Part shown: in pieces, positions 1 to 8,282 of the stretch
Layout: each line of letters begins with the position of its first letter
Position numbering within the stretch: the first letter of the stretch is position 1
NCBI GenBank assembly: GCA_026386955.1
Contig: JAPLMQ010000099.1
Coordinates: 1 to 38,491, forward strand
DNA: 38,491 nt
From: Planctomycetota bacterium
Lineage (GTDB): Bacteria > Planctomycetota > Phycisphaerae > Phycisphaerales > Phycisphaeraceae
Reading direction: 5' to 3'
Translations under genes and position numbers: made by a program
The notes under the pieces: generated by a model
Database searches by the model: none
What the model saw: only the letters and a program-made list of their open reading frames with translations
Told to the model about the DNA's origin: nothing

Positions 1-1
1 C

Positions 2-910
2 TGGCTGCACGACGGCAAGGAGTGCGACCACTGGCCGGCCACGGGCTCGCCCATGCCCTGCCGCATCCCCGCGACCAAGCTCAAGTTCGTCACGCTGCAG
101 CTCAACGCCAGCGGCAAGACCAAGGAGGCTCGGCTCGACGCCGCGATCGCGCTGCTGGAGAAGGCCGCCGACGCCGAAGGGCCGGGCGTCTACTTGCTGC
201 CGGAGTATTCGCTCTACCCCAACGTCGACGCCTCGTCGGTCGTGGCGAACCAGGAGAAGATCCCCGGGCCGATGACCGAGCGGTTCGCCGCGATCGCCAC
301 CAAGCGGAACCTCTGGGTGGGCGTGGGCATGAGCGAGACCTCGGCCGACCCCAAGAAGCCCTACAACGCCATCGCCCTCATCGGCCCGCACGGGCAAATC
401 CACCGCTACCACAAGACGCACCTCTTCGAGCCCGGCATCGGGGGGCGCTTCCGCGAGACGCAGCTCTTCACGCCCGGCGAGGCGCTCGACGTCTTCGACA
501 TCGAGGGCTGGCGCATGGGCATCATGGTCTGCTTCGACGGGAACTTCCCCGAGGTCCCGCGCGTGCTGGCGCTCAAGGGGGCGCAGGTGATCCTCTACTC
601 GAATGGGCGCAACCTCGTCGGCGCCGAGGCCGAGGTCGCCAGCGCGAGCAACGCGGCCCTGGTGGTGGTCTCGAACTACGTGGGCGACAGCGGGCTCGAG
701 CAGGCCCAGGGCACGTCGCGGCTGATCGTGCCGCCCTTCGGCACGGTGGTGGCCTCGGTCAAGGGCGAGCAGGAGGGCTGGGCGGCGAAGGAGTTCACCT
801 ACGACGAGGTGACGCGCTGGCGGAACATGGAGGTGGTAGGCCGGGCCCCGGTGATCGACCCGAGGTCGAGGAGGCCGGAGTTGTATGGGGTGATCACCGA
901 GAAGGAGTGA
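2..910 (+). CDS. Carbon-nitrogen hydrolase (nitrilase superfamily), 5' end outside window
   Basis: A hydrolase of nonpeptide C-N bonds (amide or nitrile); the substrate cannot be read from sequence. The catalytic triad of the superfamily is visible in order: Glu in LLPEYSLYP, Lys in YHKTHLFEPG and Cys in MVCFDGNFPEVPR. The frame is open to the left edge, so the gene probably starts upstream; the first internal ATG is at 53, just before the conserved first strand (KLKFVTLQLNAS). The roughly 17 residues before that ATG read like real protein but match nothing I recognise, so they could be the end of an N-terminal extension. The gene converges on moaB with an 18-nt gap. Family call is firm; start and substrate are unknown. 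Confidence 0.85.
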   Translation, partial: WLHDGKECDHWPATGSPMPCRIPATKLKFVTLQLNASGKTKEARLDAAIALLEKAADAEGPGVYLLPEYSLYPNVDASSVVANQEKIPGPMTERFAAIATKRNLWVGVGMSETSADPKKPYNAIALIGPHGQIHRYHKTHLFEPGIGGRFRETQLFTPGEALDVFDIEGWRMGIMVCFDGNFPEVPRVLALKGAQVILYSNGRNLVGAEAEVASASNAALVVVSNYVGDSGLEQAQGTSRLIVPPFGTVVASVKGEQEGWAAKEFTYDEVTRWRNMEVVGRAPVIDPRSRRPELYGVITEKE

Positions 911-928
911 AATGCCGGCCATCGCGCC

Positions 929-1435
929 TCAGCGCCGGCGCTCCCACACCAGATGCCTCAGCTCCGGCACGATGAGTTTCTCCATCGCGAGGCGGACGGC
1001 GTTGGTGGAGCCGGGCATGGCGAAGATGAGCGTCTCGCCCGCGAGGCCTGCGGTGGCGCGGCTGAGCATCGCGGCGGGGCCGACCTCGTGCCAGGAGAGC
1101 ATGCGGAAGAGCTCGCCGAACCCTTCGAGCTTCTTGTCGAGCAGGCGGTCGACGACCTCGATGGTGGTGTCGCGCTTGGCGATCCCGGTGCCGCCGGTGC
1201 AGCAGATGACGTGGATCGACTCCTCGGCCAGCCAGGCGCAGAGCTGGGCGTCGATGGCGTGCGACTCGTCGCGGACGATGGCGTGGGCGGCGACAGTGTG
1301 GCCCGCGGCGGCGAGCAACTCGCGGACGATCCGCCCGCCGGTGTCGGTCTCGGGCGTGCGGGTGTCGCTGATGGTCAGCACGGCCGCGGTGACGGGTTGG
1401 TTCTTGGCGAGTTCGCGGTGTTGGGCGGTGGACAT
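929..1435 (-). CDS. moaB: Molybdenum cofactor biosynthesis protein MoaB/MogA family
   Basis: Enzyme of the MoaB/MogA fold that adenylylates molybdopterin before molybdate insertion in the cytoplasm. The 168-aa length fits MoaB. Visible signatures are TISDTRTPETDTGG near residue 22, the nucleotide/pterin-binding TGGTG near residue 81 and FAMPGSTNAV towards the C-terminus. No clear Shine-Dalgarno sequence precedes the ATG. The start codon lies 7 nt from an inverted-repeat element (1443-1644), so its promoter must lie in or beyond that element. A second molybdopterin gene, moaE, is about 14 kb away, so the pathway genes are scattered. MogA rather than MoaB cannot be excluded, since they are hard to separate by motif alone. 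Confidence 0.9.
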   Translation of the reverse strand: MSTAQHRELAKNQPVTAAVLTISDTRTPETDTGGRIVRELLAAAGHTVAAHAIVRDESHAIDAQLCAWLAEESIHVICCTGGTGIAKRDTTIEVVDRLLDKKLEGFGELFRMLSWHEVGPAAMLSRATAGLAGETLIFAMPGSTNAVRLAMEKLIVPELRHLVWERRR

Positions 1436-1442
1436 GGGGGTG

Positions 1443-1644
1443 GTCTTGTTGGCCGGAAGCGCAAGCGGCGGGACGGGGGTGGATCAAATCACTGCAGCGT
1501 TGGAAATCGCGGGTCGCGTCCGGTCACAGGGCGAAGCAATCCTTCTGTGGTGCGTCCTGTAGTGCGTCGGTCGTTTGCGAACTCTGGCGCGGCTGTGGAT
1601 TGGTCGACCCCTGTCCCGTCGCTTGCGCTTCCGGCTAACAAGAC
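1443..1644. repeat. Inverted-repeat element with 41-bp arms between moaB and the GH35 gene
   Basis: The arms 1443-1483 and 1604-1644 are reverse complements with 37 of 41 positions matching. Both contain the core GCCGGAAGCGCAAGCG. The 120-bp middle has no coding potential. The element fills nearly the whole gap between the GH35 stop and the moaB start. The core resembles a motif I recall as common in planctomycete intergenic DNA, which suggests a dispersed nonautonomous repeat. No transposase or target-site duplication is evident. Confidence 0.8.
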
Positions 1645-1663
1645 AAGGGCCAACAATACAACC

Positions 1664-4426
1664 TCACCCGCCGTAGGGGCCCATGGGGTCGAAGACCAGG
1701 CGGGCCTTGCCGGGGTGCTTGCCGTGCTCTTCGAAGATCACCAGCTCGTTGGGGCGGTCGGTGTTGAGCCAGGGTTCGGGGAGGTAGTAGCGCTCCTGGG
1801 GCGGGACGGCCTTGCCCGCGGCGGTGGCGACGAAGTAGCGGCCGAGGTTGTGGCCGTTGAGGTAGAGCTGCCCCTTGGTGAGCCCGATCGGCTCGAGCCA
1901 GAGCGGGACGGCCACGCTCGCGGCGGGGATCGCGGGGAAGGTCGCGCGATACCACGCGGGCAGGCCCGAGGCGGTCGAGCGCGTGAGCGGCTCGAACTCG
2001 TCGGCGGCGGGCACGGTCCACGGGGCGAAGGCCCACCCGGCCGAGGCGGTGAGGTTCGCGCTCGTCTCGTAGAGCGTGATGTGCTTGAGCACATCGGTTT
2101 TCACGTCGAGCTTGTGGAAGAGGGCGACGCGCAGGACGTTCTTGCCGTTTTTCAGCGGCTCGCCGGGCTGGATGACGAAGCGGGCCGCGCCGGCGGAGAA
2201 GTGGCGGTCGTAGAGGCCCAGCGGCTGGTCGTTGAGGAAGAGCATCGCCTTGGCGGGCAGGCCTTGGATGTCGAGGACCACCGGGCCGCGGGGCTTGCCG
2301 GCGAGGGCGAACTTGAAGAGCAGGTGGTCGGCGGGCGGACGGTCGCCGCGGCGCGCGTAGAGCACGAAGCCGGTGAGGGTGAACGGGTCGGGCGCCTTGT
2401 CGGCGACGACGTCGGGCTTGCCCAGCTTGATCGGCTTGACGGAGAGGAGGTGGCCGAGGAGGCCCTTGGATTCGCCGACAGCCCATCCGAAGTTGAACCG
2501 GCCGAGGTTGTCGGCGAGGACGACGTTGGTCTTGCCGAGCTTGATGGCGGTCGGGTCGTACTCCGCGCCGGGGCCGAGGCCGAGCAGGGCGGAGGGCTTG
2601 CCGTCGGCGAAGAGGTGGAGGCGATCGCCCGAGCCGGGGGCGAAGGCCTTGCCCGCGGCGGGAGCGGCCGATTCGTAGGCGAAGCGATACCAGCCGTAGC
2701 CGTAGTCGCAGTGGAGTTGCTCGAGGCTGCGCGGGCCGTCGATGGTCTTGAAGGCGGGTGCGGAGCCGGCGAGGTAGGTCGTGAGCGGGGCGTGGCTCCA
2801 CTTGCCGAGCTTGGGGGCGACGGGCGGCTTGGCGGGCTTCGTGCCCGACTTGGCGACCTTGCCGTCGAGGGCGATGGTGTAGGTCGTCGGCCAGCCGTCG
2901 AGCGGGAGCGGGCGGTCCTGCTCGTCGAGCCCCGCGGCGCCGACGACCAATCCCGCGGGCAGCAGGTAGGCGGCGTCGACCTGCTCGCCGTTGAGGACGA
3001 CGATCGTCATATCCTCATGCTGCTCGACCAGCGGCGCCTGGCCTTCGGGCACGCGCAGCGTCAGCGGCGCGTCGTTGATCGCCACCAGCCCCTCGGCCCC
3101 CGCGGGCCCGAAGAGCACGAGCATCTTCCGGCCGACGAAGGCCCACGGGCGCAGGTTGGTGTACGACAGCTTCGCGGTGCCCGGGAGCTTCACGTCGAGG
3201 GCGACCCAGGCGACGCGGTCTTCGCCCAGCGGGACGGGCAGTGAGAGGCCGTTGGGCAGGAGGACGCGGGTGGCGGTGGTCTTGTCGTTCTTGGATTTGA
3301 GGAGGAAGAGGACGTCGCCCTGCGAGCCGGTCTGGTGGAGCAGGGTGAGCGGGTGGTCGTCGTCGGTGGGGGCGATCGCGGCCGGGGGCGTGCCGGGGCT
3401 GAGCGAGGCGAAGACGTGCCCGAACTGGCTGGCGAAGGTGCTGATGCGCTTGATGGCGAGGTACTTGGGCCCGCGCCCGCCGGCTTCGGAGAGCGGGGCG
3501 TCGTAGTCGTAGCTGGTGGTCATGAAGCAATCGGGGGAGGCGATGGTGCGTCCGCCGAAGAAGCCGAAGTTGGTCCCGCCGTGGAACATGAAGAGGTTGT
3601 ATTGCGCCCCGACGCCGAGGATCTGGGCGAGGCGGTAGAGGTTCCAGTCGCCGGTGTAGTCGCGGTGGTGGGGCGAGCCCCAGGCGTCGAACCAGCCGGG
3701 CCAGAACTCGGTGACCATGCGCGGGGCGTTGGCCTGGACGACGCGGAGTTGGCGGAGGTCGTTGGCGAGGTGCTGGTTGGCGTTCCAGGTGTCGATCGTG
3801 CCCGGGACGCGCTGCCAGAGGTTGTTGCAGACGTTGATGGGGACGGTGCACCCGGATTCGCGGAGATAGCGGACGATCTCGCCCAAGTAGGGCTCGGCCT
3901 GGTCGGGGTTGTGGGAGATCCACTCGTTCTCCGCCTGGACCATGACGATCGGGCCCGAGGCGGGGCCGTTGTTGGTGCGGGCGGGGTTGTCGTTGACCTG
4001 GAGATCCTTGACCTGCTCGAAGACGGCACCGAGGTAGCGGGCGCAGGCTTCGAGGAACGGGCCGTTGGCTTGACGGAGCTTCATCCCCTCGACGCGGTGG
4101 AGCCAGGCGGGGAGCCCGCCGAAGTCCCACTCGGCACAGATGTACGGCCCCGGGCGGAGGATGCAGTAGAGCCCTTCCTGGGCGACGGTTTGCACGAACT
4201 TGCGGAGGTCGGCGTCGCCCGCGAAGTTGAAGACGCCCGGGCTGGGCTCGTGGAGGTTCCAGAAGACGTAGGTCTCGATGCAGTTGAGCCCCGCCTCCTT
4301 GGCGGCCCGGATGCGGCGTCGCCAGAGCTGGTGGGGCGTGCGGGCGTAATGGATTGCGCCGCTGACGAGCCAGATTCGCCGGCCGTCGATGTTGAAACTC
4401 TGGCCGTCGTAGCTCATCGTTGGCAT
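1664..4426 (-). CDS. Glycoside hydrolase family 35 beta-galactosidase
   Basis: Hydrolyses terminal beta-galactosides. The 920-aa protein opens directly into the GH35 TIM barrel: WLVSGAIHYARTP near residue 19, NCIETYVFWNLHEP near 48 and GPYICAEWDFGGLPAWL near 93. The acid/base Glu is E168 in VMVQAENEW and the nucleophile is E240 in VTEFWPGWFDAWG. The C-terminal half is beta-rich and probably holds the galactose-binding jelly-roll domains usual in GH35. No signal peptide is visible, so it is predicted cytoplasmic, acting on imported oligosaccharides. A second in-frame ATG three codons downstream (MSYDGQ) is equally possible because neither has a convincing ribosome-binding site. A GH51 arabinofuranosidase lies 1.4 kb away, so arabinogalactan-type substrates are a reasonable guess. 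Confidence 0.93.
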   Translation of the reverse strand: MPTMSYDGQSFNIDGRRIWLVSGAIHYARTPHQLWRRRIRAAKEAGLNCIETYVFWNLHEPSPGVFNFAGDADLRKFVQTVAQEGLYCILRPGPYICAEWDFGGLPAWLHRVEGMKLRQANGPFLEACARYLGAVFEQVKDLQVNDNPARTNNGPASGPIVMVQAENEWISHNPDQAEPYLGEIVRYLRESGCTVPINVCNNLWQRVPGTIDTWNANQHLANDLRQLRVVQANAPRMVTEFWPGWFDAWGSPHHRDYTGDWNLYRLAQILGVGAQYNLFMFHGGTNFGFFGGRTIASPDCFMTTSYDYDAPLSEAGGRGPKYLAIKRISTFASQFGHVFASLSPGTPPAAIAPTDDDHPLTLLHQTGSQGDVLFLLKSKNDKTTATRVLLPNGLSLPVPLGEDRVAWVALDVKLPGTAKLSYTNLRPWAFVGRKMLVLFGPAGAEGLVAINDAPLTLRVPEGQAPLVEQHEDMTIVVLNGEQVDAAYLLPAGLVVGAAGLDEQDRPLPLDGWPTTYTIALDGKVAKSGTKPAKPPVAPKLGKWSHAPLTTYLAGSAPAFKTIDGPRSLEQLHCDYGYGWYRFAYESAAPAAGKAFAPGSGDRLHLFADGKPSALLGLGPGAEYDPTAIKLGKTNVVLADNLGRFNFGWAVGESKGLLGHLLSVKPIKLGKPDVVADKAPDPFTLTGFVLYARRGDRPPADHLLFKFALAGKPRGPVVLDIQGLPAKAMLFLNDQPLGLYDRHFSAGAARFVIQPGEPLKNGKNVLRVALFHKLDVKTDVLKHITLYETSANLTASAGWAFAPWTVPAADEFEPLTRSTASGLPAWYRATFPAIPAASVAVPLWLEPIGLTKGQLYLNGHNLGRYFVATAAGKAVPPQERYYLPEPWLNTDRPNELVIFEEHGKHPGKARLVFDPMGPYGG

Positions 4427-4650
4427 GGAAGCCCCAAGAGAGGCAAAGGCACTGGATTTACGATAGGGAGAGGCCCCATTTTTGGCAACGAAGCGGGGGG
4501 CCGGAATGGGGCAGATTTCCCATTTTGGGGGCGGTTTGGGCGGGTTGGAGGTGCCTCAAGCCCCGAGATTGCCCAGAGTGCGGGCGGGGGGAAGGAAGCC
4601 TTTGGAGGAGGGGAGGTTTGCGAAGAAACCCGGGATTTAAGCCCACTGAT

Positions 4651-4670
4651 CCCGACGGTACGCCGTCGGG
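4651..4670. other. Perfect 8-bp stem-loop downstream of the lipoprotein gene
   Basis: The sequence CCCGACGGTACGCCGTCGGG folds into an 8-bp stem with a 4-nt loop, 37 nt beyond the stop of the minus-strand lipoprotein gene. No T-run follows on that strand, so intrinsic termination is uncertain; mRNA 3'-end protection or a repeat remnant are alternatives. Confidence 0.4.
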
Positions 4671-4706
4671 TTCGGTGAGGTGGCTGGGCGTGTCGGGTTC
4701 TTCGGC

Positions 4707-5636
4707 TCACTTCGCCTGCGGCGGCGTCTCGACGCGCTTGAGGGGCGGCTCGATCACCGCGTTGACCGGGAGCGTCACCAAGTCGTAGGCGAACTTGAAC
4801 GGCTGCAGGAGCAGGTCGACGGTGTTCCCCTTGCCGGTGGTCACATCGCCGTAGGTCTTGGAACTGGAGTGGTCGAGGGCGGCGGTGAGCTGCTGCTCGG
4901 TGGTCTGCTTGTCGGTGGCGGTGGAGAACTGGTCAGCCCAGGATTTGGCGTCGACGAAGTAGACGGGGTTGTGCTGGGTTCGGCCGTTCTCGGGCGTGAC
5001 GACGACGCGGGGCCAGCCGGCCCGCTGCAGGCCGACGAGGGAAGGCGGCACGCCGGGCGGGGGGGCGACCGGGGCGGGGGCGCTGGCGGCGGCGCGGGTG
5101 CCCGAGCCGGTGAGCTCGATCACGCCGAAGACGGTGGGGACCGGCTTGCCCGGGAGGTTGGTGACGGGCAGGGCGCCGGAGGGGGAGGGCTGGGTCCAGT
5201 AGACGACGGGCGGTTCGGGATCGGGCTCGGTGGCCGGGGGCTTTGGGGTCTGAGGCGTGTAGGGGTAGCGGTGGTACGTCTGGGCTTGGGCGCTCGGGGG
5301 CGGGGTCGAACGGGCGCGAGACGAGGGCTGGGTCGCGTTGACGGGTGGGGTGGCAGAAGCGGCGGGCGCTGCGGGGGTGGTGGGGGCCGGCGCGGTGGTT
5401 GGCGGCTTCTTGGATTGGGGCGTGACGGGGTAGCGGTTGTACGGCTGGGCCTGAGCGCTTTGCAGCAGGTTCCAAGGGCCGCGCGACTCCGGCCCACGGT
5501 TGGGCGGCTCGGGCGAGAACCGCTGCTGATCCTCTTCGAGGACTTTGTAGTTCTTCTCCCCGCCGCCTTGCCCGGCGCAGCCGAGCCAGAAGGTCATGGT
5601 GGTGAAGAAAGTGATCCAGAGGATGCGTTGACGCAT
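4707..5636 (-). CDS. Proline-rich lipoprotein with duplicated tyrosine motif
   Basis: A 309-aa predicted lipoprotein: N-terminal MRQRILW followed by a hydrophobic stretch ending in the lipobox FWLGC, with lipidated Cys20. Residues about 40-145 are Pro/Thr/Ala-rich and of low complexity, with two copies of an AQAQxYxRYPxTPQ segment starting near residues 61 and 116. The C-terminal half (about 145-309) looks globular, with VVYWTQPSP and VYFVDAKSWADQF, but I recognise no domain. AAGGAG lies 7 nt before the ATG, which fixes the start. The gene diverges from the GH51 gene. Function unknown; probably exported and lipid-anchored. Confidence 0.8.
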   Translation of the reverse strand: MRQRILWITFFTTMTFWLGCAGQGGGEKNYKVLEEDQQRFSPEPPNRGPESRGPWNLLQSAQAQPYNRYPVTPQSKKPPTTAPAPTTPAAPAASATPPVNATQPSSRARSTPPPSAQAQTYHRYPYTPQTPKPPATEPDPEPPVVYWTQPSPSGALPVTNLPGKPVPTVFGVIELTGSGTRAAASAPAPVAPPPGVPPSLVGLQRAGWPRVVVTPENGRTQHNPVYFVDAKSWADQFSTATDKQTTEQQLTAALDHSSSKTYGDVTTGKGNTVDLLLQPFKFAYDLVTLPVNAVIEPPLKRVETPPQAK

Positions 5637-5665
5637 CGGGCAACTCCTTGGCGGTCTGCAGGTTG

Positions 5666-5671
5666 ACTATA
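5666..5671 (-). promoter_or_regulatory. Candidate -10 box of the lipoprotein gene
   Basis: TATAGT on the minus strand, 29 nt before the lipoprotein start codon (5636). No good -35 hexamer stands 16-18 bp upstream, so only the -10 is supported. Confidence 0.4.
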
Positions 5672-5750
5672 ACGCGCGAGGGGTCGCGCGGGGAGGGGTT
5701 GTCCATCTTGACGACAGCGAAACGCGCGATTCAGCGCGAAAGCCGCGGGG

Positions 5751-5756
5751 TATACT
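5751..5756 (+). promoter_or_regulatory. Candidate -10 box of the GH51 gene
   Basis: TATACT on the plus strand, 59 nt before the chosen GH51 start (5816). No convincing -35 hexamer was found. The position supports the start at 5816, because the open frame's earlier start at 5648 lies upstream of this box. Confidence 0.45.
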
Positions 5757-5815
5757 CCGGCCCGCATTGCCCATCTTCCTTCGATCTCTCTCCCACCCGC
5801 ATCACGGACCTTTCC

Positions 5816-7402
5816 ATGCCCACCAAGCCGACCCGCGCCCCGAAGGCGAAGCCCACCTCCGCCGGCTCGTCCACCGCTTCCGGGGCCGACGCCGAACTCA
5901 TCATCCTCACCCGCAAGACCCTCGGCGAGGTCAAGGGGCGCATCTGGGGCCAGTTCATCGAGCTCGGCGGGCGCTGCATCAACGGCGGGATATTCGACCC
6001 CGGCAGCCCGCTCGCCGACGAGCATGGTGTCCGCCGCGACGTCTTCGACGCCCTGCGCGAGCTGCAGCCCACCCACGTCCGCTACCCCGGCGGCTGCGGG
6101 GTCGCCTACTTCGACTGGCAGGAACTCGTCGGCCCCGTCGAGGAGCGCCCGCGGGCGAAGCTCTTCCGCATGACGCGCGTCCCGCAGTCGACCGCCTTCG
6201 GCATCCCCGAGGCCTACGACTACTGCAAGCGCCTCGGCGCGGAGCTCTACCTCACCGTCAACGCCCACACGCAGACGCCCCAGGACGCGGGCTACCTTGT
6301 GGAGTACCTCAACGGCACCACGCCGACGAAGTGGGCCGACCTGAGGCGGAAGCACGGCCGCGAGGAGCCGTACAACGTCAAGCTCTTCGGGCTGGGCAAC
6401 GAGATCTACGGCACGTGGCAGCCGGGCTACAAGACGCCCGAGGAATACGTCGCGTGGTGCAAGGAGGCGATCCAGGAGATGAAGGCCGTCGACCCGACGA
6501 TCGAGATCGTGGTCTGCGGCTGCGGGCGCTACAACCCCGAGTGGGACCGCAAGGTGCTCAAGGGGCTGATCGACCGCGTGGACATGATCAGCGTGCACAA
6601 CTACTTCGGCCGGCCTGTCTTCAAGGACAACATGGCCGCCTACCGCGTCTGCGAGGAGATGCTCAACTGGCTCAACGTCTCGGTCGACGAGGCGATGGAC
6701 TCGCTGCTCACGCGGAAGATCCGCCCGGGCCTCGCCTTCGACGAGTGGAACGTCTGGTACCGCACGACGCACGACCCGCTGGCCGACGTCGAGGAGATCT
6801 TCAACAAGGGCGACGCCCTGACCATCGCCACGCTCTTCCACGTGATGCTGCGGCACACGAAGTCGATCACGCTCTCGAACATCTCCGAGGCCGTGAACAT
6901 GGTGGGCGGGATCTTCACCGACCGCGAGCGCTCCGTCCGGCAGACGATCTTCTACCCGCAGAAGCTCTTCCGCGCGAAGCACTCGGGGCGGGTGGTTGAG
7001 ACGGTGGTCGACGCCCCGGTCTTCGCCGCGAAGCACGAGCGATTCTTCTGCGGGATCGTCGACGTGAAGAAGGCCCAGGACCCCACGGTGCCAACGCTGC
7101 TGCACTTCAACGACGTGCCGGCCCTCGACGCCTTGGCGACGGTCGACGAGGCGCGGGGCAGGCTCTCGCTCTCGGTGGTGCAGAAGCTGGAGGACCGCCC
7201 GCTGCGCACGAAGCTGAGCTTCCGCGGGCTGCAGCCCAAGGGGGCGAAGGTGAAGGTGCACCGGCTGACGGGGGCGTCGCTCGAGGTGATGAACACGCTG
7301 GATTCGCCGCACAATGTCGGGCTGGAGACGAGCGTGCAGGACGTGGGCGAAGTGTTCGAGTTCCCGCCGGCGAGCTTGACGTTGTTGGAGTTTGAGCTTT
7401 GA
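5816..7402 (+). CDS. Glycoside hydrolase family 51 alpha-L-arabinofuranosidase
   Basis: Releases arabinofuranosyl residues from arabinan, arabinoxylan or arabinogalactan oligomers. The 528-aa length fits GH51. The acid/base catalyst is E196 in FGLGNEIYGTW and the nucleophile E310 in FDEWNVWY; HVRYPGGCGVAYFDW near residue 87 is the family barrel-entry motif. The C-terminal beta domain ends in FPPASLTLLEFEL, typical of the family. No signal peptide, so predicted cytoplasmic. The first 25 residues are a Pro/Lys/Ser-rich tail. I chose the ATG at 5816 because homology starts soon after it and a TATACT box lies upstream; the frame is open back to 5648. Its partner is probably the GH35 enzyme, though the two are on opposite strands. 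Confidence 0.92.
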   Translation: MPTKPTRAPKAKPTSAGSSTASGADAELIILTRKTLGEVKGRIWGQFIELGGRCINGGIFDPGSPLADEHGVRRDVFDALRELQPTHVRYPGGCGVAYFDWQELVGPVEERPRAKLFRMTRVPQSTAFGIPEAYDYCKRLGAELYLTVNAHTQTPQDAGYLVEYLNGTTPTKWADLRRKHGREEPYNVKLFGLGNEIYGTWQPGYKTPEEYVAWCKEAIQEMKAVDPTIEIVVCGCGRYNPEWDRKVLKGLIDRVDMISVHNYFGRPVFKDNMAAYRVCEEMLNWLNVSVDEAMDSLLTRKIRPGLAFDEWNVWYRTTHDPLADVEEIFNKGDALTIATLFHVMLRHTKSITLSNISEAVNMVGGIFTDRERSVRQTIFYPQKLFRAKHSGRVVETVVDAPVFAAKHERFFCGIVDVKKAQDPTVPTLLHFNDVPALDALATVDEARGRLSLSVVQKLEDRPLRTKLSFRGLQPKGAKVKVHRLTGASLEVMNTLDSPHNVGLETSVQDVGEVFEFPPASLTLLEFEL

Positions 7403-7483
7403 GGGAGCCGAAGGGTGCGAGCGGTCTCGAAGATGGTTTGACGCATTGTTGAATCAAGCCCCATCAATCGGGAGGCCGGGGGA

Positions 7484-8104
7484 TTGAGCGTGGCTAAGAG
7501 AAAGATTGTTCGATGCCTCTTTAACCTTGCCGCTGCCGCGTCGCTGGGATGCGCAGTGTTGCTGATCGGACTGTTGGCTTTGGCATTGATGCGCCCGGGC
7601 GGGCCCGGATTCAAGGTGAGCAATGTCGGAGTGATTGCAGGTGGGTCGCGTCTGATCGTTTATTGGGGAGACGAGCCGTTTCTCAATGGGATGACCTCAT
7701 TGCTTGCGACCGACAGGCCACGATCCGAGTGGGACAAGGGAACGTGGCGAGTCGGAATCAATGGGCACTTCTATGTAATCTGCAGTCGCTATGCGCTCGG
7801 GGCGCTTACGGACGGCATGACCGTCGACCTCAACATTGTCTGCTATTGGCTGGGGCAGTTTCGATATCTAGGCCGGCCCGTAGGCAGCACGGCCACGCTC
7901 GGGCTCCATCCGATCCGGGCGTTGATCATCGCCTCAGTGCTTCCTCTCATCTGGCTGGCGGATCAACTCATCCGGCGTCACCGGCGGCGCTGCCCAGCGG
8001 GCAACTGTCAGAAATGCGGCTACGACCTTCGCGGCAGCCCCGGCGATTGCCCCGAGTGCGGCGCGCCACGGCCACCGGGCAAAGTCGACCGCAGCGCAAC
8101 ATGA
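7484..8104 (+). CDS. Membrane protein with C-terminal zinc ribbon
   Basis: A 206-aa protein with an N-terminal transmembrane helix (about residues 12-36), a soluble middle probably outside the membrane (about 40-140), a second helix (about 145-165), a basic RRHRRR stretch and a C-terminal treble of CxxC motifs: CQKCGYDLRG and CPECG. This ribbon following a membrane helix is a recurring architecture in planctomycete proteins of unknown role; the cysteines should bind Zn. The start is TTG at 7484, with GGAGG 8 nt upstream; GTG at 7490 is the alternative. Third codon positions are less GC-rich than in the neighbours, suggesting weak expression or a different history. Confidence 0.75.
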   Translation: MSVAKRKIVRCLFNLAAAASLGCAVLLIGLLALALMRPGGPGFKVSNVGVIAGGSRLIVYWGDEPFLNGMTSLLATDRPRSEWDKGTWRVGINGHFYVICSRYALGALTDGMTVDLNIVCYWLGQFRYLGRPVGSTATLGLHPIRALIIASVLPLIWLADQLIRRHRRRCPAGNCQKCGYDLRGSPGDCPECGAPRPPGKVDRSAT

Positions 8105-8201
8105 AATTCCGCGGACGGGATAGGGCTCCGCACCTGCGCCGATCCAGCGTGTGGGTGCAGTGGCCGGGCTCGGTTCGTGGGTGGCCTGCGTCCGCGCAAA
8201 T

Positions 8202-8230
8202 AAAAAACCCGGCCGAGGGGATCGGCCGGG
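8202..8230 (-). terminator. Rho-independent terminator of the Spy-like gene
   Basis: On the minus strand, a stem of CCCGGCCGA/TCGGCCGGG with a 5-nt loop (8208-8230) is followed by six Ts (8202-8207). It lies about 50 nt after the stop of the 8283-8906 gene. Confidence 0.85.
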
Positions 8231-8282
8231 CTCGGTGGTTCGTTCCCGCCTCGGTGCAAGGCGAGAACGAGTGGGGGCTGTG

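Noticed and set aside
953..3244. A 763-codon plus-strand open frame across moaB and the GH35 gene
   Set aside because: It crosses two well-supported genes and an inverted repeat and shows no recognisable domain.
7484..8104. The zinc-ribbon membrane gene as an unusual system component
   Set aside because: Membrane helix plus C-terminal CGYDLRG zinc ribbon is a common planctomycete architecture, so it is described but not treated as novel.
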